In this document: one piece after another, positions 25,201 through 38,484 of the stretch
Numbering within the stretch: the stretch's first letter is position 1
How the letters are laid out: each line of letters opens with the position of its first letter
NCBI RefSeq assembly: GCF_020740795.1
Contig: NC_067287.1
Location: 13,407,501-13,471,500, forward strand
Direction: 5' to 3'
DNA: 64,000 nucleotides
Source: Apus apus
Lineage: Eukaryota; Chordata; Aves; Apodiformes; Apodidae
Notes under the pieces: generated by a model
What the model saw: the letters and a program-made list of their open reading frames with translations, nothing else
The model's database searches: none
Told to the model about the DNA's origin: nothing
Made by a program: the position numbers and the translations under genes

Positions 25201-28200
25201 CTCACCCTATTACCAGCTGCTTCCTGTCTGTTTTCTCCAGGAAACTGACTTTATCAGTGTAATTTGCAAGAAACCTTCCCAGTCCCAGCTGGGCAAGTAA
25301 CACTCTCCCATGCCTCCCTTCCATCACTATCTTCAAGGATTTAAGTTGCACAGCAGGACCAATTAGGAATTCAAACCAGGTAGAAAGTGAATATACAGTA
25401 GCAGTAAGTGCCAGTGGCATGATCGATTATGCTTATACAAATGCTTCTGGCTTGAAAAGTAGTGTCTGGTTGATTCCAGAAGCTGTATCTAATTTCAAAA
25501 GGATCTTCTGGAAATAAAAAAAAAGCAAAAAAAATGCATGATGCAGAAAGCAAGTTCCACAGATTATTCCAATCCCAAAATATCAACCAATTACTAAGAG
25601 CAAAGCATGAGAGCACTAACAAGAGCTTTTACTCATACTGATCCTCCTGCACATTTACTGAAATAGGGATGAGACTTTTTTTCTGTGGGCTTCTTAACAG
25701 TCAGAGATGCACTGGTCTCAGTATGGTTTTAAACTTAGGTTGCATTAGGAATAACGGCTTAGAATTATGAAAACCTGAGTATCTAATAGCCACAGTAAAA
25801 AAGCAAACACTGAATTTACTGATTTAAATGGATCTATGCCATTTTTTGGAGAAAACAAGAGATTTTCTTACACCAGCCTCTGATTTTTACTGAAATTTGC
25901 TAGAGATGCTTGTTTGTGCATCTGTGCTCAGCTTTGACATAGCTAAACCAAAATCCCTCATTCCCTTGCCTGTCCTTCCTCATCAATCAGTTGCCCCTCA
26001 GTACTGTCCTGGTACATTCCCTTCTGCCAGCCAAGGCAGGAAGGGAACAGAAATCCAATGGAAAGATGTTGACCCAGATTTATCCTGGAAGCAGCCAAGC
26101 CCTGGAGAAGAGATGGATGTGAGGTGGGTGTCAAGGAAGCATGTGGAACTGCCAGCTCTACAGCAACGTGGGTGATGAGGTAGTGGATATCTGGATATCT
26201 GCCAGCCTGGGCTGCTGGGCATCCGGAAATCCTGGGCAAATGCAGAGGGACACTGTGTCCCATGCACAGCAAGTCGCATGCATTGGGGTGCATTAGCCTT
26301 CTTCCACATGTGCAGAGGCTGTTCTGAGCAATACAGTTTGTGATGCTTTAAAATGGACTTCTGGAGCCAAAGAAGTTTTTAGGTTAGTGTCAGGGGGGCC
26401 AGAGATCTCCACTAACTCTTGGTACTGAGGTGAGTATTTGCACAACCCCACTTGAGGCATTTAAACTAGGTGAGGAATTTAGGACTGTGGTCTCCAGTGT
26501 ATATTCACAGACAGGCTTTCCTTCAGGGTGGTCTGCAGCAGAGCCTGTATTACATGGGAGAGGAGCCCATTTCATCCAACAACTGCAGAGGGAGCCATGG
26601 TAGTTTGGACTCCTCACTTGCACAGCCAAATGCATAAAGTTGAATGTTGTGACCAGTATGTCTCTCCAAGAGGAAAAAGCTATAGTGCTTATGTGTTTAA
26701 ACAGGTGTCTGGATGGAACAGGACAACCCTGGCCCTAGGCACAAGACCCCCTAACTCTCACTGGACCATATCCTCATGAACAAACAAGAACCACTTCCTT
26801 CTGGGTTGTTCTGTCAGGAACACTGCTCCTGGCCTCATCCTAGCTCTTGCCAGCAGTGTAAAACATGATTTCCCTGTATCCAGGTGTCTGAATGATACTG
26901 GCATCTGACTGGCACCTGCTGCCATCAGTCGGTTTCCTGGACTGTGTGTGGTGCAACTGGTCCATGACTCAGAGGCAGCTCTATCAACCCCCTGAATAGT
27001 AGTAACCATGGTTGGCCTCCCAAGTCCCACCTCTCTGAAAGTTTTTGCTCCTTTGGTGATGACTGCTTCATTGCCTTTAAAGTGGGGTGCATCCTTAACA
27101 TCAGCAGAGCTCTTCAAGTAGGTTTAGGGTTTTCAGGATGCTTTCCTTTTATTTTGTAAACACCGAGTGAGCTGCAGTCAGCTGGGCAATCACTGGTGCT
27201 TCCTTAAAGGCATTGTTGCATGTGGCAATTCATTAAAAAGCCCCAGGGAACTAGAATGAGGTTTTTATTTTAAAAGCTATAATCTCCAGCACACACACAA
27301 TGTTCTCTGGCAACCCAGATTTGTCACAGCTGGCTGCCACACAGAGCCATTCTCTGCTGTAAGCCATCTTCAGTGCATTGTCATTATAACTGACAACAGA
27401 TTTTTTATTTTCTTTTTCTTTCTTTTTTTTTTTTTTTTCCAAGTAGCACTTGAAGAGGATTGGAGGATGACAGCACATGACTCAGTAAAATTATAGTTAA
27501 GGAAACACAAGAAGAGCTGAGTCTTCCCAGAGAGCTTGTGGCTGTCAGGCAGGGTTTTCTTTTTTGTGCCTGAAACAGGATTAAGCCAAAAGGCTCACGG
27601 ATTTACTGCCATTTGTGGTCTGGTCCTTTATAAAAACAAGTAAACCAGTGTCTATTTTGAATGCAGTGGATTAAGATCTGACCTCACATTTTGCATAGTT
27701 TGGGCACCAGGGCTAGTCCCTGGCAGGGCTTGATGTGCACGGGGGGAGCTGCTGGGGAGAGCTGCCTATGCTGCTGCCCTGGGCTGTGCAGCGTGGTGGT
27801 GGATGAGCCCCTTTGGCTTGCTGGGACTCACCTGCTGTGCAGGCTGTGGTGTGATGTGCACAAGAGGGGTGCCCAAATTTGTTTGCAGCGTTTAAACAGT
27901 CTCCCTCACTCATGTTTCAGGCAGGCAGTGTTAAGCTCTTTGTCTGATTACTGCTTTCCCTCCACCCATGAGGTCCCACCACTCATCCAACTAACTGAGG
28001 CTCTTCTTTGTTCAGATGAAGCCCCTGCTCTGGTGCCACCTTACAGGCACAGCCCTGAGCAGTAGGGCTGCATTCAAAAAGGCTTCAGCAAAGAAAAACA
28101 TTAAATGCCAGTAGGTCTTAAACAGATGGAGAGACAGTGGCAAAAAACACAACAGAGAATGCTCCAAAAGGTGATGCAATGAGGAAAGGCTCTTATACCC

Positions 28201-31022
28201 TGGTGGATAATATGGAGGAAAGATGGAAAGGTAGTGTTGAAGGAGAAGAGGCAACAGCTAAGAGAATGAAAGGCAGATAAGAAAAGGGAAAATAGGAAAG
28301 GAAAAATTATCTGAGTGCTGATTTATGGAGAGCTGGTTTACTCTTGTAAGCTGCAAAATACAGACGCTCTGCTTAAAGGTATTCTGTGCCAGAGACACAA
28401 AACAATTTTCTCTGTAATGCTTGCATTTGGTGAGCACTCTGGATTATGTTGTAATGGCCAGATATAGTCTCTTAAGCATAACTGAGTGTACATTTAGCTG
28501 CAATGGTTTTATGAGGTTAGTGGGTCAGATGGACTACAGCCCCTCTGCAAACCAAGCTGCTTACTGTACTCAGCAGATATTACTTGTGCTAGGACTTAGA
28601 GATTAAACTCTGTTCAGTTTTGTATGGCAAAAATGCAGAAAATAATTTTTAATAGGCTACATGTCACTGCTATTTTGATGTGGTCTTGTATTGCTAACCC
28701 CAGCAAAGATTGGCTCCTTGACTGGGCAGGGCACAGTGAACAGACAGGTGATTCTCAAAGCACAAGAAGTAGCAAGGCTCAGAGTGCAAGTGAATAAAAA
28801 TGCATTCTGTTTAAAAAAACCCACACCTATAAACTGGAAGTGGTCAGTTCACCTGCATAAGCATCTTTCTGCCTTTTAGAAAGATGTTACTAAATGAAAG
28901 ACAGGAATAAATTATGTAGCAGAATTGAATGTTTTAGGGAGAGGCAATTTCTTAATTGAAATTGTCCACTAAGAAGGATGGCTGTGAATTAAGGTGTAAT
29001 TGCCTTTTGTATGAAGAAAGAAGCTTATTACAGCTTTTCCGTCAAAATGATTACTGAATTGAAAATTATTGGTGAAGCTGGCAATTTTTGAGGAGTTTGT
29101 CTCCTTTCACAGAAGCACTCTCCATTTCTCTTGCTAGAAGCCTCATCCCTGCAAAGTCTCAGCCACTTCTTCTGCTCGTGGTGTCTAAATGAATAATCTC
29201 TGACTTATATTTTGGCTTTCTTGATGAAAAGTCAACTTTTTTTTTTTTTTTCTGCATTTCTCTCCATTGCCCTTCCCTGTCGCCTCTGCCTAAGAAGAGT
29301 AAAAAGCAGAGAAATAAAGCAGCTACAGAATACAGCCTCCCAGTACCTCTGAACGGACAATGTGCTTTAGCAGTGACTGAGGGCTCCTTTGAAACTAACA
29401 ATAAAGGCATCTTTTCTGCTGAGGAGCACAAGGCTCACAGGGGTAAGAGACTTTAATGACACCATTATCTTTCAGGCAATTAGGACTCACTGGCACAACC
29501 CAGCATTTGTACAGGCACAGTTTTGATTGTACTGCAGTGTCTTACTGAAACGTAGGCTGCTGAGATTTAGGAACATCATAAATCGCTTTTAATCTCAAAC
29601 CACCATGGATAAAAATGTACTAACACAGGCATAATCAGACTTCACAGGCATATTTTCCCTTTTAAAAACATATGCCCTGGAGCAGAGCTCTCCCCTCCTC
29701 CCCCTGCACACACGAGCTAAGGTAACGCTTATTCTCCTGCTTCTCTCCTAAAGAGCTTGCAAAAGTGGGTTTGAGCCTGCCAGCTGCATGTGTGCCTGTT
29801 GTGCTGTGGATTTATTTTAATGACATACCCTAAGCCTCTTACCCTCAAACGAGTGTGCATTTAACTATCTGTCAGTTCGTGCCAATTTATAAGGTAAAGG
29901 GTCAGCCAACTTATCCCTCTGTTTCTCGGCGAGGGCACTGTCCAAGAATTTTAATGGAGCTTTCAAAAGCCTCACGTTACACAAGGTGCCCTTAATGGAG
30001 AGTCTTCCTGCCTCTGAAAGTTCCCTCTTGTTGCCAGACACAATGAAATGCCAGCCATAATCTCTGTGGGCAGTGCCTGGATTTTTTCGTGTCACAGTGT
30101 GTAGCTGGGATGCAAAGCGTGGCTCCCTCTGCCCTTCTGCCACAACTGGGCGGATTCATTTCATTAGTTTGGAAAGCTATTTTGGAGGGAAGGGAGGTTA
30201 TGTAGGTCATCCGTTCATCCCTGCTGCCTTGCAAAAAAGAATTCATTATGAAATTTCACTTTAATTAATGCAGAGCACCAGCTCTTAATAGTATTTCATC
30301 AGGACATCTGGTAAAAGCACATTAGCTACAGTTTAATGTAAAGACATAATTGAACAGAACTCCTGTTGGAGCTTGGCTTTTGCAGTGTGTTTCACTTCTG
30401 CTTCTCCTGCAAGCTGCTGATCAAAGGAATTGTGGGACACCCTCATCAGAAGTGATGGAGCATGATCAAAAGCCTGTTTGACTTAGCAGAAAGGCTCCAG
30501 TTAACATTCACAGGCTCTGAAGTGGGTCTCTGAGGGGCAAACCCAAGATCCATCCTGTATTTATGTACCAGGTACTACTGGTACCGCTGCTGATCTATAA
30601 TCCTGAATATAAAGTAACAACTCCGGTGTTTTCTTCCAGTTGCATTTGGAAGGCCATTGTCAAATAGTTTTTACAAACCATTTTCTTTTAGCTTAACTTA
30701 GAGCTTTTTCCTGTTCTGTTATCTTTGCATGGTTGTGTGTTTTAATACTTATTTGATTATCTGCCCAAATTACTATCTATGCAGCAGCTTTCCAAAGAGC
30801 CGTATTAAATAGTCACATCCAAATGGGATTTTTTCAGCCCTTTGTTTTACAGTGATATCCTGGAATATAAGTGTGAACTCCCAAATGATTTTAGTTAGTA
30901 AGTACTAGGTCATGATTATTTAAGTCTAGCTAACAGGCTAAAGAGGCTTTGGAAGATTAATATATTTAGAAAAAGTTTAAGAACTGGGTGAAATCTATTT
31001 GATTCGAGGATGCCATCTTACC

Positions 31023-31040
31023 TTTTTTTTTTTTTTTTTT
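31023..31040. repeat. Poly-T tract (T18)
   Basis: There are eighteen consecutive T residues. Seen from the minus strand this is an A18 run, but no retrocopy body can be recognised beside it. Confidence 0.85.
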
Positions 31041-34000
31041 GAGTAGTTGTTTGAACAGTCAGTAACAGTAATAATAACAAACATCTGCCCCTAACACGAG
31101 TGCAGATTGCTTAGTTTCTCTTTTACACTCTCCTTCTTCAGCAATTTTTTCACTGTCATTTTTGGATCAGTTTTACTCCCAACATTCACTGAGAAAGGAT
31201 ACAAAAGACTAAGGTGTCAGGAAAGCTTTTTTCTTGGGTCATTTTCTGAATCAGTAGGAAAGAGACAGGGACAGGATGGATCTGGAAAAGTGTGGTATGC
31301 CCTCACAGAAAATTCCAGTGCGTTCCCAGTGCTGCCCAGCACCTAGCAGTCCTGCTGGCAGTACTTATCCTGCACACACGTGAAAGGGTCCCAAGGCCGT
31401 ATTGACCTCCTGGGCCATGGCAGATACCATCTGTCTTGCTGTGTCTGAATAACCCCGTGCCACCCACCCTGCTGGACCACCAATGCTGGACATTGTCACA
31501 AGGGACAGGTGGGACCAACAGAGAGCACTGAGACAAAGACAGTCTACATGGCAGGTAAGGCCATCCTCCTGGATGCTCTCCTGGGGTCCAACCTCTTTAT
31601 ATAACAGCTAATACTGATACCACATGACAGCTGGGTTCCTATCCGTATTTCTGTACCCACCTAGCTGGTGGGTACAGGGGATTAGTTTTTAGAAAATGGC
31701 CAAATTGGCCTAAATTGATGTTAAGACCCCCTTAGTGATACAGGTGGGCAATGGATTAGACCCTGTCCTTGAAGCTGCTCTGTGCAGTAGACACAAACCC
31801 AAGGCAACACCATAAAATCCAGGGAACCAGCCTTGCTCCAAGGAGGAGTACCAGCTCTGTCCCACCTTTACAGAGTCTGCTGTAAAACACTGTTGCAGAG
31901 GAGCAGCAAGCAGCTGCTGGTGTGACTACTCTTCCCCATGAAACAGCTTCTACCTAAGGCTACCCAAACACCTCCCCTCAGCACGCTAACCCTTCTGGCC
32001 AAAGGCTGCTGAAGGAAAAAAAGAGCCTTCAGCAAGCCAAGCAAATAAAACGTGGGAATGAAACTTTGTGACCAGCTCTGTGGAGAACTCAATGCCAGAA
32101 CCTGACTCAAGCTCTTGTGAAGATTCGGAGACAGGGATGAGAGCAAGGCAAGGCAGGAAGCTCCCAGGGGAAGGCGGGTAGCACCCAGTCCCCAGCTCAC
32201 ACCATTGTGCTTTGTTCAACCTCCACAATTGTGTGAGCAGAGCCCAGCTCATCAGCCTTCACTTTGAATTTCCTGCTTTTTGTCAGCTCAAGTCCCAGGG
32301 TCTGCTGCATGAAACATGGCTCTTATTATGGAGCTTGCAGGAAAGAAACCCCCCCACCCTGTAAGCATGTGCCTGGGCCTTTCAATGAGCTCCTAGCACC
32401 AAGGCTCCTGCTTTAAGGCTATGTGGGCTACTGAGATGCAAAGAAGCAGGCCAAATACCCCACAGGGTCCGAGCTGGCTAGGCTTGGCTTTATAAAACAG
32501 ACTCCCAATTCACAAAGTTCTTTCTTCCTCCTCTTACTCCTTCTCTCTTACCCAAATTCAGGATTTTGTCCAAGTCCCTCCTCTTTGGCTGCTGGACCTG
32601 ACCATGTGCCCAGGCTGAGCTCTTGAACTATGTTGCATGTCCTGGTCTGCATCAGAGACACCTGGGAGAAAGGCTGGAAACCAGAGAAGTAATAATGCTT
32701 GTGGCAAGTCAGACTGCTGTGTTGGCCTTGTTGCTGATCCCCCAGGATTTGGCAAAGAGAGCCCTCAATTAAAAAGAAATAAAAAACTGTCCCAAAACTG
32801 CCAGAAGGATTTGAGGATCTTGCCTATCTATAGTCTTCACTCAGCACTGCTGGACGTTCCCATCACTGTGGTGAGCACTGACCCCTGTGCACACCAGCCT
32901 GGTGGGTTTCACGTCCTCCCCCAGCTCCCTCCCTTTGGCACTGCACACAGCAGCAATGCATGCTTCTTCTGCCTCAGAAAGCCTTGGCCTGCCTGACCTG
33001 CTGGCTGTTTACTTACAGGTGACTTCTCGGAGCCTAAAGGAAGCAGCAGTGATTTGCCACAGTGGTGAGAACCCCCCGCCTCAAACCAGAGCCTACCTCC
33101 ATCCTGCTGCTCCTTCTCATCAGTCCCCACCATGGGATCCAGCACATGCAGAGTCATCTCCCTGCTGTGTTCTGCTGCCAGCAAGCCCAATGTCATCCCA
33201 GAAACTGTGTCTGTGAGATCATCTATGAAATATTTATTCTCCTCACACGCAGGAGAAAAAGAAGCAAGAAGCCTGCATAATATTGATGGAATCCTTGAAA
33301 GCCAAACATTGAATTATTTACAGCCTAATTGTGCAAGTGTTTTTGCAAAACTGGTGCAAATTTTGCAGAACTGGTGACTTCTACTTCAGACTTCATTTGA
33401 TGCATGGGTGAGTACCTAAAAAACAGGTGAGATGGCTTTACAGAAGAGCTCAAGCATCCACAGGCACCTGAAATATCCAAAGACCTTTATAAGGAGGGGC
33501 TCTCAAACCACCCAACTAGCTGCTCAACAAACTGTCTATAGATGTGCATCTGGAGCCATTTCAGGTGAATCTTACCTGGCTGATAGCAGTTGCTTCAGAA
33601 GGGCACAGATTTCCCATAGGTCTTGTGTTACATCTGAAACTCACAGGCAAATGCCCTGGAAGCCCCAAGGCAGCCCAGATGGCACTAAATACATATGTGC
33701 AAGATACGGAATCGAGCCTATGTGACCACTGGCCCCAGCAGACCTCCCAGCACAAGAAGAAGTGACCAAGGACTGCAAACATGCCCTGTGTCTATGACAT
33801 GCTTAATCTCCTTTATACTGTAGTGCTTGGATGGGCAGCTGTAATGAGGTACTTCACACATACGCTAAAGGTCCTCCCTTCTGCCCAACCTACAACAGAC
33901 AGATCGGCCATTGAACCCCTACTCACAGTTTTTCTGTCCAGTCCCAGGTCCACAGGCTGATGTGGCAGTGATCTATTCCTTTAAAGCCAAACTTCTCTCA

Positions 34001-35161
34001 TGCCCTCTTTCTCTCATTACTAAGTACATAACTGAACCCTGACATCTGGCGCAGTCCACAAGTTGTGTCTCTTAAAACACTCATATTCAGTACTTCTCAT
34101 TATATGCTACCCATAGCAAAGCTTTAGGGGGGATCACCTCATTCCCAAGCACTTCAGCAGTATTCAGTGATTACTCATTGAAATCACTGGAGCTGAAGGA
34201 AGAGTTGGGCACTTGGTTTTGGCCTTAGGATGGTACAAGCAATAAAACACCAAACGAAAACAGAAAAGTCTGGGCCAGTATTAAAATGCTGTCTTCTCCA
34301 TGTCTATTAATGCTCATTTCCTCTCGAGATGAGACATGTGATGTATGTCTAAACCCCCCCAGCCTACCCCAAGTTACAAATTCTAGTACAGCTGTAGGTT
34401 TAAAGAGTAAACCAAAATTAATTACGATGGATTAAGGAACACAGCAACATACTGCAATGCCCTCTTGTTAAACTGAAACATCTGATTCAAACAAAGCAAT
34501 CTCAGCCCCTCATTAAGTTCCTGCTTGTCTTGTTCATCAACTCTAGTGTTGTCCTCTTGAGCACCGTCATCTGAACATGGTTCATTCAGATGTACCCAGA
34601 CTGTCATTTAGCATCTTTGCCAGTGATAGCACTGGCCTTGGCTGAGACAGACAAGAAAGCAGGGGTGCAGGCAGGGGTGCCACCTGTAGGGCTGCACAAG
34701 TAGGGTTCTTTGCTTGGTTTTGTTGTTATCAGGCATGTAGAGTGTTCCACGTAGAGTTGGCAGGACAGTTATACCCTCTGCTCATGCCAAAGGAAGATTT
34801 ATTTTAGCCAGGTACTTCTCCTTCTCTTCGTTCCCACCCACCCTTTTCCTTAACAGAGCAACAGACAACTTGACTTGTACAATAAATATCTTACATCTCA
34901 AAATCTGGTCAGGAAACAAGCCAGTGCTGTTATTCCTGCTTTATAGGCACAAAGACCTGAGGAAGAAACACCAACATTATTTACCTGAAAGCAGCTGAGC
35001 TGATATCCCAGGTTGGGAGGTGAATTACACCTTTACAAAGCCAATACTTATGTAGCTTAAGATACTTTTGTTTGTTTTACAAATATAATTTCATGTCTAA
35101 AATGAAAAAAAGGAGGCCATTTGGTTACCAAATAAATCTGCAAGGTTTTACCTCTCTTTTG

Positions 35162-35167
35162 TTTATT
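35162..35167 (-). promoter_or_regulatory. Candidate AATAAA poly(A) signal for a long MRAS 3' UTR
   Basis: TTTATT on the plus strand reads AATAAA on the minus strand. It is the first canonical hexamer I found downstream of the MRAS stop codon, but it lies beyond a CR1 insertion and 3.6 kb from the stop. No clear GU-rich element was identified. Another AATAAA is at 34798-34803. Position alone supports it. Confidence 0.2.
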
Positions 35168-35204
35168 GGTGTCTACTGAAAGCAAGGTAAGGCTATGACC
35201 AGCT

Positions 35205-35745
35205 CACAGAATCACAGAATGTCAGGGTTGGAAGGGATGTTGAAAGATCATCCAGTCCAACCCCCCTGTCAGAGCAGGATCCCACAGAGTAGGTTACACA
35301 GGAATGCATCAAGATGGGCTTTGAATGTCTCCAGAGGAGGAGACTCAACCACCTCTCTGAGTAGCCCTCACAGTGAAAAAGGTTTTCCTTGTGTTTACAG
35401 GGAACCTCCTATGCTCCCATTTACACCCACTGCCCCTTGTCCTATCACTGGACATCACTGAAAAAAGCCTGGGTCCATTCTCCTGACACTCGCCTTTTAC
35501 ATATTTGTAAACATTAATGAGGTCACTCCTCAGTCTCCTCCAAGCTAAAGAGACCCAGCTCCCTCAGCCTTTCCTAAGGGAGATGTTCCACTCTCTTAAT
35601 CATCTTTGTGGCTCTGTGCTGGACTCTTTGAAGTGGTTCCCTGTCCTTGAACGGAGGGGCCCAGAACTGGACACAATACTCCAGATATAGCTTCACAAGC
35701 TCTACCTTCCAAACTTCTGTTTAGCAGAAGAGGAACCTGGTTGCT
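35205..35745 (-). repeat. CR1 LINE 3' portion, reverse orientation
   Basis: The left edge has the CR1 tail in reverse complement (CACAGAATCACAGAATGTCA) and GGTTGGAAGGGATGTTGAAA. Downstream come the characteristic CR1 3'-UTR blocks: TGAATGTCTCCAGAGGAGGA, ACCACCTCTCTGAGTAGCC, GGTCACTCCTCAGTCTCCTC, TCTTTGTGGCTCTGTGCTGG and AGAACTGGACACAATACTCC. This is the longest CR1 3'-terminal stretch in the window, about 540 bases. It lies roughly 3 kb past the MRAS stop codon in the same orientation as MRAS. The boundary near 35745 is approximate because similarity fades. Confidence 0.93.
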
Positions 35746-36533
35746 GTGAGACAAGCAAATACTGATTTACTCAAGGGCTGAAGATGTCAGGTCACATGGA
35801 CCATCAGCTCTTTGGAAAATGAGTGCACCCTTACAGGAACCTTCTCCAGACTGTCTCTGCCCATGGTAAAGAAGTCCCTCTCCATTGGATGGTCCGTAGA
35901 AAAAAATAAGCCACCCATCAGCATGTTTGGTGTTTTCAGTAGCATAGGTAGCACCAGCCTGTGCCTCTCAACCCAGGTCTCTAGGTGCTGCACACAGCAG
36001 GGAAGGTCCTCGTGGTTTGCTAACAGCCTGAATATGAAAAGACGAGTTAGATGGCAACAGGCTTTGTAACTCTTCACCATTTTGAGCACCCTAGGCTTGT
36101 CAGAGATGTGATCCCTGTTGGAAAACACTCCTTGCTATAAACATGCTGATGAACATAGAAAAAGGACACGCTTTCCCAATTTGCCACTACTCATCTTCAG
36201 CTGTTAATCTGCTCCTTTCCTCCCCTCCCCTGCCCTCCCGTTACTCTTCTGTATCTGTTAGTTGCTAAAGAAGCTGAAGAAAAAATTAAGATACTTCAGA
36301 AAAGCAGATAATTTCTCACATCCAGTGCTGAGTACCCAGCAGATGTGACTCGAAAAACACACATGCTGTTTTTCAAGCAAGTATTCCCAAGGGTTTAGAT
36401 AAAATAATAAGGATGAGGGGTTTCAGCAGAAATCAGGTTAAGTGGAAGGGTTCTAGGGGGTATTAGCCAGGCTCCCTGAAAATACCATCATCTTCTCATG
36501 TAGGAGATCCCATAGCATTAGTTGTGTGTAATT

Positions 36534-36553
36534 AAAAAAAAAAAAAAAAAAAA
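36534..36553. repeat. Poly-A tract (A20)
   Basis: There are twenty consecutive A residues. The preceding sequence is not a recognisable SINE or processed gene copy. Confidence 0.85.
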
Positions 36554-37948
36554 GCCAGCCGCCAGGCTAGACAGGGATTCTGGCAGGAGAGAGGTAACAG
36601 GGGTCACAGCCAATGGGGTTGGTTGCACCTATCAGGCACTTTCTGATTTACTAGAGGTTTTCAAGGCAGAACAAATGAGATACCTCCAGGGAGCTCCTCA
36701 CCCCCAGAAGGTGGTGGCAGGTCCCAAAAGCCAGGATTTGACCTGGATGGTTTTGTAAGGTCAGTCAACAAGGAAGCAACATAGTGGGAGAAATGCTGCT
36801 GGTCTGGAGCCAGATCTCAGTTGACACAGGGTGTTGCAACCTTACTGAAGCTTGTGGCCCACATCCAATGTAAGAGTCTATGAAAAATATTTCTTCCCAA
36901 TATCTGCCTCCTTAATCCAGCCTCAGCATCTGTCATCACACAAAAGGGGATGGAGGAAGAGTGTTACAGTGAGCAGCTTGCTAAGCCAGCTGCAGACATT
37001 TGCCATCTTCTGGCCAAGGTGAAGACTGTGCAAATTAGGAAAACATCTTCATTAGCAGCACTCACCTGAAGAATAATCAGCAGCCAACTCTCATTTCACA
37101 AGGTGGCCTGGCAAGGAGTCAAAAAATGAAACCCGGTGGCAAATGGATTGCAAAGGCAAACATAAAGTTTATGATGATCCACCATCTTGAACAGATCTTC
37201 AACAGTCAATACCCAGATTTTCTGTACTCAGACATGCAAATCTCAGGCATTCATACTCTGCCAATATTTTAAGTCATGCCCATAAAGCATATTTGAATAG
37301 GATTCAAGCTGATGAAAAGCAAATTGTTACTTTTAACAGGGTTTGGTGACCCTGTGAATGGAGCTCATGGCTTCATTCCAGCAGATGACAATCCATTAAA
37401 TTAAAAAATGCCACTGCAATTCTTTGGGCTAGCAAAGGTGTGAGAGAAAATGAGGCCCTTCCATCATGTGCACAACCGTACTTCTGGTGCCACAGATGGC
37501 AGCTTGAATGGCTGTAGGTTTTTTGCCTTGCCTTTTCATAAGGTGTAAAGATATTTAGTCTCTACTGTTTTCAGGGAGACATTTTAGATACACTAAGCTT
37601 ATGAAGAGTCACATCCCACACGAGTAATTTTCAAAACACCTTTCAAGTCACCAGCTCTCAGCAAATGGGGGAGAAGAAGAAATTAAGAAACCTTGAGCCA
37701 GAGCCCATAAACAGATTTTTTTGTGTGTGTGAGATGAGCCTGGGAAAAGCAAAACAACTCAACTACTCAAGAATAACTGTGCAAGGAAATGTTAAGGAAT
37801 AATAAAGAGGGATTAAGATCACACCACTTTATACACATTTATGAGGGAGAAATTCAACATCCAGATAAGAAATTCATTTCAGGTTTCACTTCCTCTCTCC
37901 TTCCCCCTCCCTCCTTTAAAGATGACATACCTTACATTTGTAAATTAC

Positions 37949-37954
37949 TTTAAT
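37949..37954 (-). promoter_or_regulatory. Candidate ATTAAA poly(A) signal for MRAS
   Basis: TTTAAT on the plus strand reads ATTAAA, the commonest variant poly(A) hexamer, on the minus strand about 830 bases past the stop codon. The sequence following it in the transcript (GTAAGGTATGTC) is mildly GU-rich. This is a guess from sequence alone. Confidence 0.2.
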
Positions 37955-38454
37955 TTAAATACTTCCAGGTTAACAAAACAACTTTGACATGCCCAAAATT
38001 ACAAAACAGAAACAAAACCTCTCGACAAAGGGTAATAAAAAAAAAAAAATCCAAGCCCAAACCTCCTTTCCTAAGCTGGAGTTTATGGTCTGTGAGCTGG
38101 CTGCCCTCCAGAGTCTGACACAATGTCTGGAGCACCCAGAGCAGCTGGAATTCATTTTCTTCCTCCAAATTGATGCACTTTCATATGAAGTCGTGTTTTG
38201 GCACTGCCATGTAAGAGAGAGTTCAGTGCAAAAAATCTAACCCCAGCCGTGTTTCTTTGCAACCCAACACTTGCTGAGCAAACAACAAGAAAGGAGGAGA
38301 GGACAAAAAAAAATTTAGAGAAAGGAAAGAAAAGCCCTCTCCCTTCCCCCACACATATGCAGACGACTGTACCAAACAGGGGGGCTATTCATGGCTGTTC
38401 AGAAATGGGTGACATGGAGAAATATTCACAGATAAAACCAACACTTTTTTCTCT

Positions 38455-38484
38455 CCCCCCCCCTCTTTTTTTTTTTTTTTTTTT
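38455..38484. repeat. C-run plus poly-T tract (T19)
   Basis: A run of C residues with interspersed T is followed by nineteen T residues ending at 38484. In the MRAS transcript this becomes an A-rich stretch followed by G-rich sequence within the proximal 3' UTR. Confidence 0.8.

Larger units (their letters stand above)
22271..35204. other. Intergenic DNA with candidate conserved noncoding blocks
   Basis: No gene is supported here. Homopolymer tracts occur at 27423-27438 (T), 29237-29251 (T) and 31023-31040 (T18). Several AT-rich blocks with homeodomain-type TAATTA/CAATTA cores (about 24440-24560, 28880-29090 and 29860-30370) have the texture of conserved regulatory DNA, but this cannot be established without alignment. 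A possible fourth copy of the dispersed TCAATGGGAG-type sequence lies near 34155-34205 in reverse orientation. In other amniotes ESYT3 follows MRAS on this side, but I could not recognise any of its exons. Confidence 0.45.

Noticed and set aside
31023..31040. Poly-T/poly-A runs as possible tails of processed pseudogenes (also 36534-36553 and 38466-38484)
   Set aside because: No gene-like body or target-site duplication could be recognised next to any of them.
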